Assembly: GCA_039815465.1 (NCBI GenBank)
Contig: JBCBZG010000008.1
Coordinates: forward strand, 62,001-126,000
DNA: 64,000 nt
Origin: Shimia_B sp039815465
GTDB lineage: Bacteria > Pseudomonadota > Alphaproteobacteria > Rhodobacterales > Rhodobacteraceae
Direction: 5' to 3'
Shown: one piece after another, positions 24,996 to 33,963 of the stretch
Numbering within the stretch: the first letter of the stretch is position 1
Layout of the letters: every line of letters begins with the position of its first letter
Made by a program: the position numbers and the translations under genes
Notes under the pieces: model-generated
What the model was told of the DNA's origin: nothing
The model's database searches: none
Seen by the model: the letters and a program-made list of their open reading frames with translations, nothing else

Positions 24996-26038
24996 GGATC
25001 CTCGCCGTTACGACGATGCGCGATGAGGGGCCATTCATCCTCGATTGGGTGGCGTATCACCGCAGCATCGGTGTCACGGATTTCCTGATCTTTTCCAATG
25101 ATTGCACCGATGGGACGGAAGCCTTGCTCGACGCGCTGGATGCCGCAGCGGTGGGCGTGACTCACATCCCGCAGGACGTGGCGGAGGGCACGAGCCCGCA
25201 GTGGCAAGCCCTGCGTGCGGCCTGGCACCACCCGCTGCGCAAGGCCTGCGATTGGGCGGTGGTGTGCGACGTGGATGAATACATCGTGCACCATGGGGCG
25301 GCGTCGCTCCCCGATCTGATCGCGGCGCTGCCTGCGGGCACAGATGCCATTGCGATGCCCTGGCGGCTTTTCGGCAATAACGGTGTCCTGCGGTTCGAGG
25401 ATCGCCCGGTGATCGAGCAATTCACCGCGAGCGCCGAGGCGGGGATGGAATACCCGGTGCAGGCGACATTCCCAAAGTCGCTTTTTCGGCTCAAAGGGCC
25501 GTTCAACCAGTTCGGCGTGCACCGGCCCAAGCAGAAATCAGCGCCGGGCGCGCCGGTGCCGCGGTGGGTGGATGGCGCAGGTGCGCCGCTGCCAGACCTC
25601 TTCGCCGCGACGCAATCGCGCCTGGCGCTCTTTGGGCTGTCCACAGGGCGCAGCCTGGTGGAATGCCACCACTACTCCCTTCGATCCGCAGAAAGCTTTA
25701 TCGTCAAGCGCGCGCGGGGGCTGCCCAACCGCAGCGCCAAATCCATCGACCTGGGCTACTGGGTGGAGCGGAATTTCAACACCGTGGACAACCGCGCGGC
25801 GCTGCGGTTTGCGGATGGCATGGGCGCGGAGCGCGCGGCGCTCGACGCCCGGGCGCCGGCGCTTGCGGCCTGTCACGCGGACTGCGTTGCGCGCCACCGG
25901 GCCGCGTTCGATGCTGCCATGGGGGAGGAGCGCGAGCTGAGGCTGCTCATGCAGATTTCCATGGCTGGGGCGAGCCAGGTCCTGCCGGACGCGGAGGCGC
26001 GGCGGTTGCTGACGCTGTTTTACGCTCTGAAACAGTAG
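24992..26038 (+). CDS. Family 2-type glycosyltransferase (Glyco_tranf_2_4)
   Basis: 348 residues, starting inside the sulfatase stop (ATGA). LAVTTMRDEGPFILDWVAYHRSIGVTDFLIFSNDCTDGT and DVDEYIVHHG (about 90-99) identify the same domain as at 17518 and 18665. FNQFGVHRPKQK and VECHHYSLRSAESFIVKRARG are shared family features. It is the third gene of the 21392-26038 operon, so glycan synthesis and sulfate removal are co-expressed. Confidence 0.85.
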   Translation: MRILAVTTMRDEGPFILDWVAYHRSIGVTDFLIFSNDCTDGTEALLDALDAAAVGVTHIPQDVAEGTSPQWQALRAAWHHPLRKACDWAVVCDVDEYIVHHGAASLPDLIAALPAGTDAIAMPWRLFGNNGVLRFEDRPVIEQFTASAEAGMEYPVQATFPKSLFRLKGPFNQFGVHRPKQKSAPGAPVPRWVDGAGAPLPDLFAATQSRLALFGLSTGRSLVECHHYSLRSAESFIVKRARGLPNRSAKSIDLGYWVERNFNTVDNRAALRFADGMGAERAALDARAPALAACHADCVARHRAAFDAAMGEERELRLLMQISMAGASQVLPDAEARRLLTLFYALKQ

Positions 26039-26039
26039 G

Positions 26040-26990
26040 TTACGACGCGCGCTGCTTTGGCGTGGCTTTTGCGGGTGCGTCCCAGCTGAGGCGCGTGGTG
26101 TTGGGGATGTCGGCGATCTGCGCCACGTGCCGCGCGTAGCGGTCTTGCAGGGTCTCTTGCTCCTTAGAGGAAAAGATCCTGAGGCTCCCTGCCCCGCTAT
26201 CGGGGTCGGTCTCCCGCAGGTGTTTCATCTTTTTGAGCGCCGTGGTCGTGCCGAGTTCGGAGGCAAGCGCGATGAAGCGGTCATAGGTGCTTTGGGTCAT
26301 GGAGGGGCGCACGACATCCCCCCGCTTTGTCTTGGGCGCCCGGGCGAGCTTGCGCCCGCCGATGGCGGTGAGCACGGGGCGCCAGTCGTCTTTGGCGTCC
26401 TCGTAGGTCCAATAGACGATCTCGCTTTTTGGGAATGTCTCTGCCACCTTGCGCAGGACGTTTGCCCAGTTGGGGTATTTTCCGAGGACGGTTTCGGTAA
26501 AGGCCCCGGCGCTCACATAGTTTTCCGGCAGCACGTCGAGCAGGAACTGGCCGTAGACGGCCGAAAAGAACGCGCTGTAGTCACGGACAGAGATAAAGAT
26601 GCGGCGCGGCGGGCGGGGCAAAAACTCCGCCAGGACGCCCAGGAACGCCTGTTTGCGGCTGTAGAGCATCCCGCCGCGCACGATGTGGCCGCAATGGCCC
26701 AGCATGTTTTCATCCGACAGCACCACGCGGCGCGCGCCGCTTCCGCGCAGGGACAGGATGTAGCTGTCGATGATCGTCTGCAGCTCTTGGTCGGTGTATT
26801 TCGTGTTCCAGTCCTGGCCCAGCCGTTGATAGGCCTTGAGCTGGCAGGGCACGGTCACGAACTTGCGGGTTTTGCGGTGGTGCGGGATCTTGATCCCATT
26901 CGACAAAAGCGCGGCCTGGTTGCCCTGGAACACCTGTTGGAGCCAGCTTGTCCCGGTTTTGTGGGCACCGATATGGAGATCGAGCTGCAC
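26040..26990 (-). CDS. Sulfotransferase-like P-loop protein
   Basis: 316 residues from GTG 26990, chosen because the P-loop motif HIGAHKTGTSWLQ starts at residue 6, as in sulfotransferases (5'-phosphosulfate loop of the PAPS cofactor). RRIFISVRDYSAFFSAVYGQF near 135 fits the 3'-phosphate loop with conserved Arg/Ser. It would transfer sulfate to a carbohydrate or related acceptor. It converges with the sulfatase/glycosyltransferase operon, leaving almost no gap, which strengthens the sulfated-glycan reading. An AAAGGA lies 10-15 nt upstream, a weak ribosome site. Confidence 0.7.
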   Translation of the reverse strand: MQLDLHIGAHKTGTSWLQQVFQGNQAALLSNGIKIPHHRKTRKFVTVPCQLKAYQRLGQDWNTKYTDQELQTIIDSYILSLRGSGARRVVLSDENMLGHCGHIVRGGMLYSRKQAFLGVLAEFLPRPPRRIFISVRDYSAFFSAVYGQFLLDVLPENYVSAGAFTETVLGKYPNWANVLRKVAETFPKSEIVYWTYEDAKDDWRPVLTAIGGRKLARAPKTKRGDVVRPSMTQSTYDRFIALASELGTTTALKKMKHLRETDPDSGAGSLRIFSSKEQETLQDRYARHVAQIADIPNTTRLSWDAPAKATPKQRAS

Positions 26991-27063
26991 GGTGGGGGCT
27001 GTTCCTTTGTCAACGCGGTCAGGCCGGACCCTAGCGGGGATGGGCAGACTTGCGAAGGGGCCT

Positions 27064-28257
27064 TTAGGTGACGCGGCCCGCCTTGGCGTAGGCGGGGTTG
27101 TCCCAGAGCTGGCCATCCATCACCTCGGCCAGGATATCGACGGCGCCGCTGACGTCCTCGGGCCCGATATAGAGCGGGGTAAAGCCAAAGCGCATGATGT
27201 CGGGGGCGCGGAAATCGCCGATGACGCCGCGCGCGATGAGCGCCTGCATGGCCGCGTAACCGTGGTCGAAGTGGAACGACACCTGGCTGCCGCGCTGGGC
27301 GGCGGCGCGGGGGCTCGCGAGGCGGAGCGCGGGGACGCGCGCCTCCACCTCCGCGATGAACTGTTCGCAGAGCGCGATGGAGGCGGCGCGGAGCGCGTGC
27401 ATGTCCACGTCCTCCCACAGGTCGAGGGCTGCGTCGAGCGCGGCCACTTGCAGCACGGGCGGCGTGCCCACGCGGAAGCGTTCGATGCCGGGCCCAGGGC
27501 GGTAGCCCGGTTCGAACGCAAAGGGCGCGTCGTGGCCCAGCCACCCTGCCAGCGCCGGAAAGACCTGGGTGGAGATATCCTCGCGTACATAGATGAACGC
27601 GGGCGCGCCGGGTCCGGCGTTAAGGTATTTGTAGGTGCAGCCCACTGCGAATTCCGCCCCCGAAGCCGCGAGGTCGAGCGGCATGGCCCCCGCGGAGTGC
27701 GCCAGGTCCCAGATCATGACCGCGCCCGCTGCCTGCGCCTGCGCGGTGATGGCGGCCATGTCGTGCATGCGGCCTGTGCGGTAGTCCACATGGGTGAGCA
27801 TAACGGCGGCGGTGTCGTCGTCGATGGCTGTGCACACGGCCTCAGGGTCCACAATGCGCAGCTCGTGACCCTGGCCCAGCTGCTCGATCAGGCCTTGGGC
27901 CATATAAAGGTCGGTGGGGAAGTTCCCGCTATCGGACACGATCACGCGCCGGTCGGGCCGCAGCGACAACGCCGCGGACAGCGCCTGATGTACCTTGATC
28001 GAGAGCGTATCGCCCAGCACGCAGGTCCCCTGGGGCGCGCCGATCAGCTGCCCCACGCGGTCGCCCACGGTGGAGGGTTGGCCCATCCAGTCGTCCACGT
28101 TCCAGCCGCGGATGAGGTGGGTGGCCCATTCCTCCTCCACGGTGCGGCGCACGCGCTCGGAGACGCCTTTGGGCAACGGTCCGAGCGAGTTCCCGTCGAG
28201 GTAGATGACGCCGTCAGGCAGGGTGAAGGCGTGTTTCATGGGCAGGGGCTGTGTCAT
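27064..28257 (-). CDS. kynU: Kynureninase
   Basis: 397 residues, the family length. This PLP enzyme cleaves kynurenine to anthranilate and alanine. Seen are YLDGNSLGPLPKG near the start, DSGNFPTDLYMAQGL, THVDYRTGRMHDM, WDLAHSAGAMPLDL with the PLP-ring Asp, and GCTYKYLNAGPGAPAFIYV with the Schiff-base Lys. The end (DIMRFGFTPLYIGPEDV) matches the family. The upstream same-strand gene is an AFMID-type hydrolase, giving two consecutive pathway steps. Tryptophan 2,3-dioxygenase is not in the window. Confidence 0.95.
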   Translation of the reverse strand: MTQPLPMKHAFTLPDGVIYLDGNSLGPLPKGVSERVRRTVEEEWATHLIRGWNVDDWMGQPSTVGDRVGQLIGAPQGTCVLGDTLSIKVHQALSAALSLRPDRRVIVSDSGNFPTDLYMAQGLIEQLGQGHELRIVDPEAVCTAIDDDTAAVMLTHVDYRTGRMHDMAAITAQAQAAGAVMIWDLAHSAGAMPLDLAASGAEFAVGCTYKYLNAGPGAPAFIYVREDISTQVFPALAGWLGHDAPFAFEPGYRPGPGIERFRVGTPPVLQVAALDAALDLWEDVDMHALRAASIALCEQFIAEVEARVPALRLASPRAAAQRGSQVSFHFDHGYAAMQALIARGVIGDFRAPDIMRFGFTPLYIGPEDVSGAVDILAEVMDGQLWDNPAYAKAGRVT

Positions 28258-28318
28258 GGGGCGTGAGGTAGCGCAGCGAGGCGCGGGGCGCCAGTCAAGG
28301 TGCCCGTCAGAAAGCCGG

Positions 28319-29122
28319 TTAGGGAGCCAGGATAGCACGCATCAGGGGGCTCTTTGCGTCTTCTAGCCCGTCGAGCACATCGAAATGGTGGCGATTTGGC
28401 TCGACACTGAGGGTCGCGTAGGGCGCCCAGGCGGCAGCCATGGCGCGGGCCTGGCGCAAGAACTCCGGCCGTTCGTTGGCGCCGACCCACACCGTGGTGG
28501 GAACGTCGCGGACGGGCGCGTGGAGGAGCGGGCTTTCCCGCTCCGCTTCGGCGGCGGAGAGGCGCAGCGTGGGATTCATGCGGGTCTGTCGCAGCGGGCG
28601 CAGGTCGTAGACCCCGCTAATGCAGGTGACGCGGGCCAGGCGATCAAGGCGTGCGGCGGGCAGTCCCCCATCTGCGCACATCAGCCGCGCGCACAGCTGC
28701 CCCCCCGCGGAATGCCCGGCGAGGTGGAGGGGGCCTGGGATAATGTCGGCGGCGTGTTCCACAGCCTGGGCGATTTCCCCAGCGATCTCCGCGAGGGAGG
28801 CATCAGGGGCGAGCGTGTAGCTGGGCAGGCAAGCGGCGTAACCCTGGGCCACGGCGCCCCGGGCGAGGTGGCTCCAATCGTCTTTGCAGGTGGCCATCCA
28901 GTAGCCGCCATGAACAAAGACAAAGAGCCCGCGTGGGGCCGTGTCGGGGTAAAAGAGGTCGAGCTCGTTGCGCGGGCGCGGGCCGTAGTGTTGCGTCTGC
29001 CAGCGGCCCGCCTGGGCGCGAAAGTTCGCGGCGCGGGCGGCCCAATCGGCCGGAAAGCGGTCGCTGCCCGGGATATGGGCCATGTTCGCAAAGACGTCGT
29101 CCCAATCGGGCGCCGCGCTCAT
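28319..29122 (-). CDS. Alpha/beta hydrolase, probable AFMID-type kynurenine formamidase
   Basis: 267 residues. LFVFVHGGYWMATCKDDW is the oxyanion 'HGGYW' motif of AFMID/hormone-sensitive-lipase-type enzymes. LHLAGHSAGGQLCA (nucleophile Ser about 143) and HHFDVLDGL (catalytic His) follow. The position next to kynU supports hydrolysis of N-formylkynurenine, replacing the unrelated metal-dependent KynB. Another short-chain esterase activity cannot be excluded. Its start overlaps the ABC transporter stop. Confidence 0.75.
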   Translation of the reverse strand: MSAAPDWDDVFANMAHIPGSDRFPADWAARAANFRAQAGRWQTQHYGPRPRNELDLFYPDTAPRGLFVFVHGGYWMATCKDDWSHLARGAVAQGYAACLPSYTLAPDASLAEIAGEIAQAVEHAADIIPGPLHLAGHSAGGQLCARLMCADGGLPAARLDRLARVTCISGVYDLRPLRQTRMNPTLRLSAAEAERESPLLHAPVRDVPTTVWVGANERPEFLRQARAMAAAWAPYATLSVEPNRHHFDVLDGLEDAKSPLMRAILAP

Positions 29123-30930
29123 GGCTTGGGCGGTTGGGACGCATAGCCGTCCTTTTGCGCGGCATACATCGCAGCATAGAGCCCCTCATTGGCCACAAGC
29201 GCCTCATGGGTGCCGTGTTCGGCGACGCGCCCCGCCTCCATCACGATGATCTGGTCGGCATCTGTGACCGACGACAACCGGTGCGCCACGATGATCGTGG
29301 TGCGCCCAGCGCTGAGCCGCGCGAGGGCGCGTTTGACGCGATCCTCGGTCTGTTGGTCGAGCGCCGATGTGGCCTCGTCCAACAAAAGGATCGGCGCATC
29401 ACGGAGGAACGCGCGCGCGATCCCGATGCGCTGGCGCTGCCCGCCAGACAGCTGCGAGCCCCGGGCGCCGAGCGGCGCATCCCCGCGGGCGCGCATGAGC
29501 TCGGCGATCTCGGCGGCTTCGGCGGCGGCCCAGACCTCCGCCTCGGTGGCGTCGGGTTTGACGTAACGGATATTGTCCATGAGCGAGGCGTTAAAGACCA
29601 CGATGTCCTGGGCTACGACCGAAAACGCACCGCGCAGCGCGTCAACCTTGATGTCGTTTATCGATGTGCCGCCAATGGTGATCGCCCCGCTTTCGAGCGC
29701 GTAGAGCCGCGACAGCAGGCTCAGCACCGTGGTCTTTCCCGACCCGGTGGAGCCGACGAGCGCGGTCACGGACCCGCCTGCGAGCCCGAGGGAGAGATCC
29801 TCGAACAGCGGTTTGTCGGGGCTGTAGGCAAAGCGCACCTGGTCGAAAACGATGTCGCCTGCGGTGTCAAACGTCGCCACCGCGGCTGGGGCATCGGTGA
29901 TTGTGGCGCGCTCGCGAAACAGGTCGCGGACCGAATCGAGCACGATCAGGTTGGCCTGGAATCGCGTGACGAATTGCGAAAACCGCCGCAGGGGGTCGAA
30001 AATCAGCACCATGCCCAGGAGGAAGGTGATGATCGCGGCCCCGTCCATGTCGTAATCGGGGTGGAGCACCATGAACCCGCCGCCACCGATGACGATGACG
30101 TAGACAAGCGCAGAGACGATATCGAGCGCGGGCAGCGACAGGGCCTGGGTGGCGTGGAGTTTGACCGTAACCCGTTTGACGGCCTCCGACGAGGCCATGA
30201 GGCGCGCTTCTTCTTGCGCTTGCTGGCCCGAGATTTGGACAGTGCGCATGGCGCTCGTCGTTTCCTCAAGGTTGTTGAGGTAGCCGGCAAAGGCATCCTC
30301 CGCCGCCGCTTGGCGCTTTTTGACTTGGTGCGACAGGACGCGGATCACCAGAGTGATGATGGGCGGGACGATGACGGCTGCGAGCGACAGGAGCGGGGAT
30401 TTGATCACGAGATAACCCGCGACCACGATGATCGTGGCGATGTCGCGGACTGCATTCACGGTCTGCTGGCCCACAAACATGCCCAGCGCTTCGGTCTGGT
30501 TGTAGACCTTGTGGATGATGTCGGCGCCCGCCGTTCTGTCGAAGAACGCGAGATCGAGATGCAGGATATGACGCAATAGGTCCTTGCGCAGGTCCATGAC
30601 CGCGTCCGAGGCGAGCCAGACGCCCAAGCGTTGGGTGGCGTAGCTGGCGATGCCGCGGAACGCAAAGAGCGAAAAGACCGCGAGACAGACCAGGGCCAGA
30701 TCGCCCACAGCGCCACTGTCAAAGATCACCCGCAGCCCGTTTTCGGTGATCGACAGGAACTGCTGGTAGACAAAGGCCTGGGCCAGAATGAGCGCGAAGA
30801 CCACGAAAAGCCATTTTAGGCGCGGGCGGAAATAGTCGGCCCAAAACCAGCGCAGGTTGTCTTTGTCCACTGGGCGCAGGAACTGGCGGTCCCGCTCGGG
30901 CGCGGTGTCATGTGTGTCGGGCGTCGTCAT
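29119..30930 (-). CDS. ABC transporter, fused permease/ATP-binding (MsbA/LmrA type)
   Basis: 603 residues from ATG 30930; an ATG 12 nt upstream is also possible. The N-terminal transmembrane domain (about 30-320) has six helices. The C-terminal ATPase has Walker A GSTGSGKTT (about 388), Q-loop VVAQDIVVF, signature LSGGQRQR and Walker B ILLLDEATSALD. Such half-transporters export lipids, peptides or drugs as homodimers. The ATGA overlap with the AFMID-like hydrolase suggests co-transcription, but a kynurenine-linked substrate is only a guess. Confidence 0.9.
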   Translation of the reverse strand: MTTPDTHDTAPERDRQFLRPVDKDNLRWFWADYFRPRLKWLFVVFALILAQAFVYQQFLSITENGLRVIFDSGAVGDLALVCLAVFSLFAFRGIASYATQRLGVWLASDAVMDLRKDLLRHILHLDLAFFDRTAGADIIHKVYNQTEALGMFVGQQTVNAVRDIATIIVVAGYLVIKSPLLSLAAVIVPPIITLVIRVLSHQVKKRQAAAEDAFAGYLNNLEETTSAMRTVQISGQQAQEEARLMASSEAVKRVTVKLHATQALSLPALDIVSALVYVIVIGGGGFMVLHPDYDMDGAAIITFLLGMVLIFDPLRRFSQFVTRFQANLIVLDSVRDLFRERATITDAPAAVATFDTAGDIVFDQVRFAYSPDKPLFEDLSLGLAGGSVTALVGSTGSGKTTVLSLLSRLYALESGAITIGGTSINDIKVDALRGAFSVVAQDIVVFNASLMDNIRYVKPDATEAEVWAAAEAAEIAELMRARGDAPLGARGSQLSGGQRQRIGIARAFLRDAPILLLDEATSALDQQTEDRVKRALARLSAGRTTIIVAHRLSSVTDADQIIVMEAGRVAEHGTHEALVANEGLYAAMYAAQKDGYASQPPKP

Positions 30931-31022
30931 GGCGTGTTCCATGCCCGAAATGGGCGGGGATGTGTAGGGTTCAAGGCCGCGCGTTCTGTTTGGCCTCGGC
31001 GTGATTTTCTTGGCTGGGCCCG

Positions 31023-31140
31023 CCCGCCTCCCTTCTGCGCCAGCGTGCGCTGGCTTGAACCAAAGGGGGCGCGGCTGCGCCGCGTTTCGCCTGCGGCGAC
31101 CCTCCCGGGGGGAAGTATTTGGGGACGAAAGAAAGAGGGG
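31023..31140 (+). repeat. Dispersed intergenic repeat, copy 1
   Basis: This stretch shares a core of about 80 bp with 58366-58506. Both begin CCCGCCTCCCTTCTGCGC, continue through CTTGAACC, GGGGGCGCGGCT and CGCCGCGTTTCGCCTGCGG, and end near GACCCTCCC. They differ in the small central hairpin. This copy ends in GGGGGGAAGTATTTGGGGACGAAAGAAAG, resembling the tails at 6278 and 54200. It fills the 279-bp gap between two minus-strand genes, which otherwise shows nothing. Confidence 0.75.
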
Positions 31141-31209
31141 GTGTTTCTCGGGTCGGTGGGCGGGCGCCTTTGACGCGTTAAGCGGCAAACAGTGGCGCCC
31201 GGCGGCCGA

Positions 31210-31857
31210 TTAGTCGTCCCATTGGATGTCGTATTCTTTGACGACGGCTTGGATCTGGTCGGGGGTGAGGGCGCGGGCATCATAGCCGCGCATGAGGATG
31301 GCCAGGCGGGCGGCGTCTTCGAGTTCTTCGATGGCGTTGCAGGCGGCGGTGACGGTTTTGCCGCTCACCACGGGGCCGTGGTTGGCGAGCATAACGGCGG
31401 CGCGTTTGCCTGCGAGCCCGCGCACGGCGTCGCCCATGGCCGGGTCCCCTGGGACGAAGAAGGGGAGGAGTTTCACCTTGCCCAATTGCATGATCGCGTA
31501 GGGGGTGAGTGGCGGCAGAAAGTTGTCCTCGTCCACCTCGGGCATGAGCGACCAGGCCACGGAGTGGTGGGCGTGCAGATGCACCACCGCCCCCGCCTGG
31601 CTGCGGGTGTCGTAGAACGCCGTGTGGAGCGGCATTTCCTTTGTCGGTTTGTCCCCGGAAACGAACCGCCCCTGCGCGTCAAATCGCGACAGGCGTGCGG
31701 GGTCGAGGCGGCCAAAGCTGGTTCCCGTGGGGGAGACGAGCATCCCGCCGTCTTCCGTGCGCGCGGAGATGTTTCCCGTGGAGCCGTGGGTCAGCCCGCG
31801 CTCAAAGAGCGAGCGCGCCAGTTCACACATCTGGTCACGCAGGGCGGTGTCGCTCAT
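31210..31857 (-). CDS. Class II aldolase/adducin family protein (OtnC-like)
   Basis: 215 residues. The zinc-site motifs are GSTGNISAR near 25, PLHTAFYDTRSQAGAVVHLHAHHSVAWS with HLHAHH at about 93-98, and MLANHGPVV near 155. The combination with an LtnD-like dehydrogenase resembles OtnC (3-oxo-tetronate 4-phosphate decarboxylase). No OtnK kinase or OtnI isomerase is present, so a fuculose-phosphate-aldolase-like or other decarboxylase role is open. It is the last gene of a four-gene operon and its start overlaps the dehydrogenase stop. Confidence 0.8.
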   Translation of the reverse strand: MSDTALRDQMCELARSLFERGLTHGSTGNISARTEDGGMLVSPTGTSFGRLDPARLSRFDAQGRFVSGDKPTKEMPLHTAFYDTRSQAGAVVHLHAHHSVAWSLMPEVDEDNFLPPLTPYAIMQLGKVKLLPFFVPGDPAMGDAVRGLAGKRAAVMLANHGPVVSGKTVTAACNAIEELEDAARLAILMRGYDARALTPDQIQAVVKEYDIQWDD

Positions 31858-32744
31858 GTCTCGTCACCGGGCAGTTTCAGTCCCGCCTCGCCAGCGTAGA
31901 CGCGTGCGACGGCGGCGTCGTCGGTTGTGCCCAGCCCCATTTCAACGGCCTTTTGGTAGCGCGCGAGCGCGGTTTGGGTGATGGGCGCGTTGAATCCTGC
32001 GGCTTCGGCGATGGCGAGCACGATGCCTAAGTCTTTGGGCCATATGTTGATTTGGGAGTGCGGGGTGTAATCGCCCTCCACAATATGCGGGCCGCGGTTT
32101 TCGAGCATCCAGCTGGAGCCGGCGCAGTTGGGGATCACCTCCATGAAGGTTTCGGGCGTGATGCCCTGGCTGATGCCAAAGGTCATCGCCTCCGCCATGG
32201 TGGCGATATGGACCCCGGCGAGGAGCTGGTTGACGGCCTTCATCGCCGAGCCTGCACCCGGCGTATCGCCGATGCGAAAGACGGTTTCTGACATCGCGTC
32301 GAGCGCGGGCCGCGCGGCGGCAAAGGCGTCCTCGGACCCGGAGGCCATGATAGACAATTGGCCCGCCGCGGCCTTGATCGAGCCGCCAGAGATCGGGGCG
32401 TCGAGGTAGTGGATGCCGTAGCCGCTGGCCTTTGCAGCCATGTCGCGGGCGAAGTCGGGCGGGACGGTGGCGCAGGCCAGGACGACCGCGCCAGGTTTCA
32501 TCCGCGGCAGGAGGTCGTCGAGCACGGACTGCGTTTGGGCGGCGTTCAGCACCACGATGGCGGCGGCGTCGAGCGTGGGGGCGGCGTCGGCGAGCGACCC
32601 TTTGGCCCCGCCTTCGGCCACGAAGCGGTCCATGGCCTCTGGACGGGTGTCAAAGCCATGGGTGGTGAGCCCGGCGCGCAGGCAGGACTGCGCCATGCCG
32701 GAGCCCATTGAGCCTAGTCCGATGACGGCGATGCAGTGGGCCAT
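31854..32744 (-). CDS. 3-hydroxyacid/L-threonate dehydrogenase-like (LtnD/GarR family)
   Basis: 296 residues of the beta-hydroxyacid dehydrogenase family. The Rossmann motif is VIGLGSMGSGMA (8-19), the substrate loop LDAPISGGSIKAAAGQLSIMASG (about 116), and the catalytic Lys lies in GSAMKAVNQLLAGVH (about 170). The pairing with a class II aldolase is typical for LtnD (L-threonate 2-dehydrogenase). Related enzymes act on tartronate semialdehyde or 3-hydroxyisobutyrate, so the exact substrate is unproven. It sits 16 bp after the FAD oxidoreductase gene. Confidence 0.85.
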   Translation of the reverse strand: MAHCIAVIGLGSMGSGMAQSCLRAGLTTHGFDTRPEAMDRFVAEGGAKGSLADAAPTLDAAAIVVLNAAQTQSVLDDLLPRMKPGAVVLACATVPPDFARDMAAKASGYGIHYLDAPISGGSIKAAAGQLSIMASGSEDAFAAARPALDAMSETVFRIGDTPGAGSAMKAVNQLLAGVHIATMAEAMTFGISQGITPETFMEVIPNCAGSSWMLENRGPHIVEGDYTPHSQINIWPKDLGIVLAIAEAAGFNAPITQTALARYQKAVEMGLGTTDDAAVARVYAGEAGLKLPGDET

Positions 32745-32760
32745 GCGATCTATCCCCCTG

Positions 32761-33963
32761 TCAAATCACAGCTTTTTCGAGGAAGGGCCGGTTTTCCACC
32801 AGCCGCCCGATCGCGAAGGGCGACATGTCGAGGCTGCGGTATTCGCCGTGTATCAGCCACTCCGCCGTGGCGCGGCCCATGGCGGCGCTTTGCTGGAGGC
32901 CGTGGCCGGAGAAGCCATTGAGAAACGTGAGGTTTTCGACCTCCGGGTGGCAGCCCATGACGGCGTTCTGGTCGAAGGCGTTATAGGCGTAGTGACCCGC
33001 CCATTCGGTCACGAGCTTGATCCGTTCAAATGCCGGGATGCGGGTCGCGATGGCGGGCCAGGCTTTGTCCATCCAGATGTTGTGGTCCATGTGGAAATCG
33101 CTTGGGTCCACCGCCGGGTCATGGTCGGGCGTGGCCCCGGCAAGGTAGGTCGTGGGCCCGTCCTGGCGCACGTGGACCCCGGACGGGTCGATGGTGAGCG
33201 GCAGGTCGCGGTCGAGCGGGTCCTCGGCGCTGAAAATCCAGGTGAAGCGTTTGCGCGGCTCCACCGGCAGCGCGATGCCTGCCATCTGCGCGATGGTGGC
33301 GGCGCGGGGGCCTGCGGCGTTCAGCACCTGGCCGCAGGCTATGGTGTCGCCGCTGGCGAGTTCGATGTTTGTCACGTTTTGTACGTCTTTTCGGAGGCCC
33401 GAAACTCGGTTTATACAATAGTCCACGCCGCGTTCGCGGGCGAGGCGGCGGTACCATTCGAACACCGTGCCGCCGTCCCAGTAGCCTTCGTCTTTGGTAT
33501 TGATCGAGCCGACCGCGATGCCGTCGAGATTGTAGAACGGGTAGCGGGCGGCGATTTCGTCTGGGCTGAGGATCTCGGTTTCGGCGCCGAGGGACCGTTG
33601 CAGGGCTGCCAGTTCCCGCAGGGTGCCTGCGAACTCTGGGTCATCGGCGAGGTACATGTAGCCGTAGCTTTGGAAGTGGATGTCGGGGACGCGGTCGTCG
33701 CCCATCTCCTCCTGGATGTTGCGCACGAAGTGGGCGGCGAACTGGCTGATGCGGATGTTGAGTTCGTTGGAGAACTGCTGGCGCATACAGCTGTTGGTGT
33801 GGGCCGTGGAGCAGTTGGCGTAGGTCGGGTCCATTTCGACGACGAGGACCGTGCCGTCAAAGCCCAGTTTGCGGAGCCAAAACGCGGTGGACGATCCCAT
33901 CATCGCGCCGCCGATGATGACGATGTCGTAGCTTGTCCGCTTTGGCGTGTGCCACGTGCTCAT
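32761..33963 (-). CDS. FAD-dependent oxidoreductase, DAO family (FOXRED1/sarcosine-oxidase-like)
   Basis: 400 residues. The FAD-binding start is YDIVIIGGAMMGSSTAFWLRKLG (12-34) and the E of the second strand is VVEMDP. Internal motifs are GGTVFEWYRRLARERGV and GQVLNAAGPRAATIA. The C-terminus has NGFSGHGLQQSAAMGRATAEWL, the flavin-binding motif of amine/amino-acid oxidases. It should oxidise a C-N bond of a secondary or primary amine substrate. The start overlaps the hydantoinase stop (ATGA), so it acts downstream of ring opening in the same operon (inference). Confidence 0.85.
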   Translation of the reverse strand: MSTWHTPKRTSYDIVIIGGAMMGSSTAFWLRKLGFDGTVLVVEMDPTYANCSTAHTNSCMRQQFSNELNIRISQFAAHFVRNIQEEMGDDRVPDIHFQSYGYMYLADDPEFAGTLRELAALQRSLGAETEILSPDEIAARYPFYNLDGIAVGSINTKDEGYWDGGTVFEWYRRLARERGVDYCINRVSGLRKDVQNVTNIELASGDTIACGQVLNAAGPRAATIAQMAGIALPVEPRKRFTWIFSAEDPLDRDLPLTIDPSGVHVRQDGPTTYLAGATPDHDPAVDPSDFHMDHNIWMDKAWPAIATRIPAFERIKLVTEWAGHYAYNAFDQNAVMGCHPEVENLTFLNGFSGHGLQQSAAMGRATAEWLIHGEYRSLDMSPFAIGRLVENRPFLEKAVI

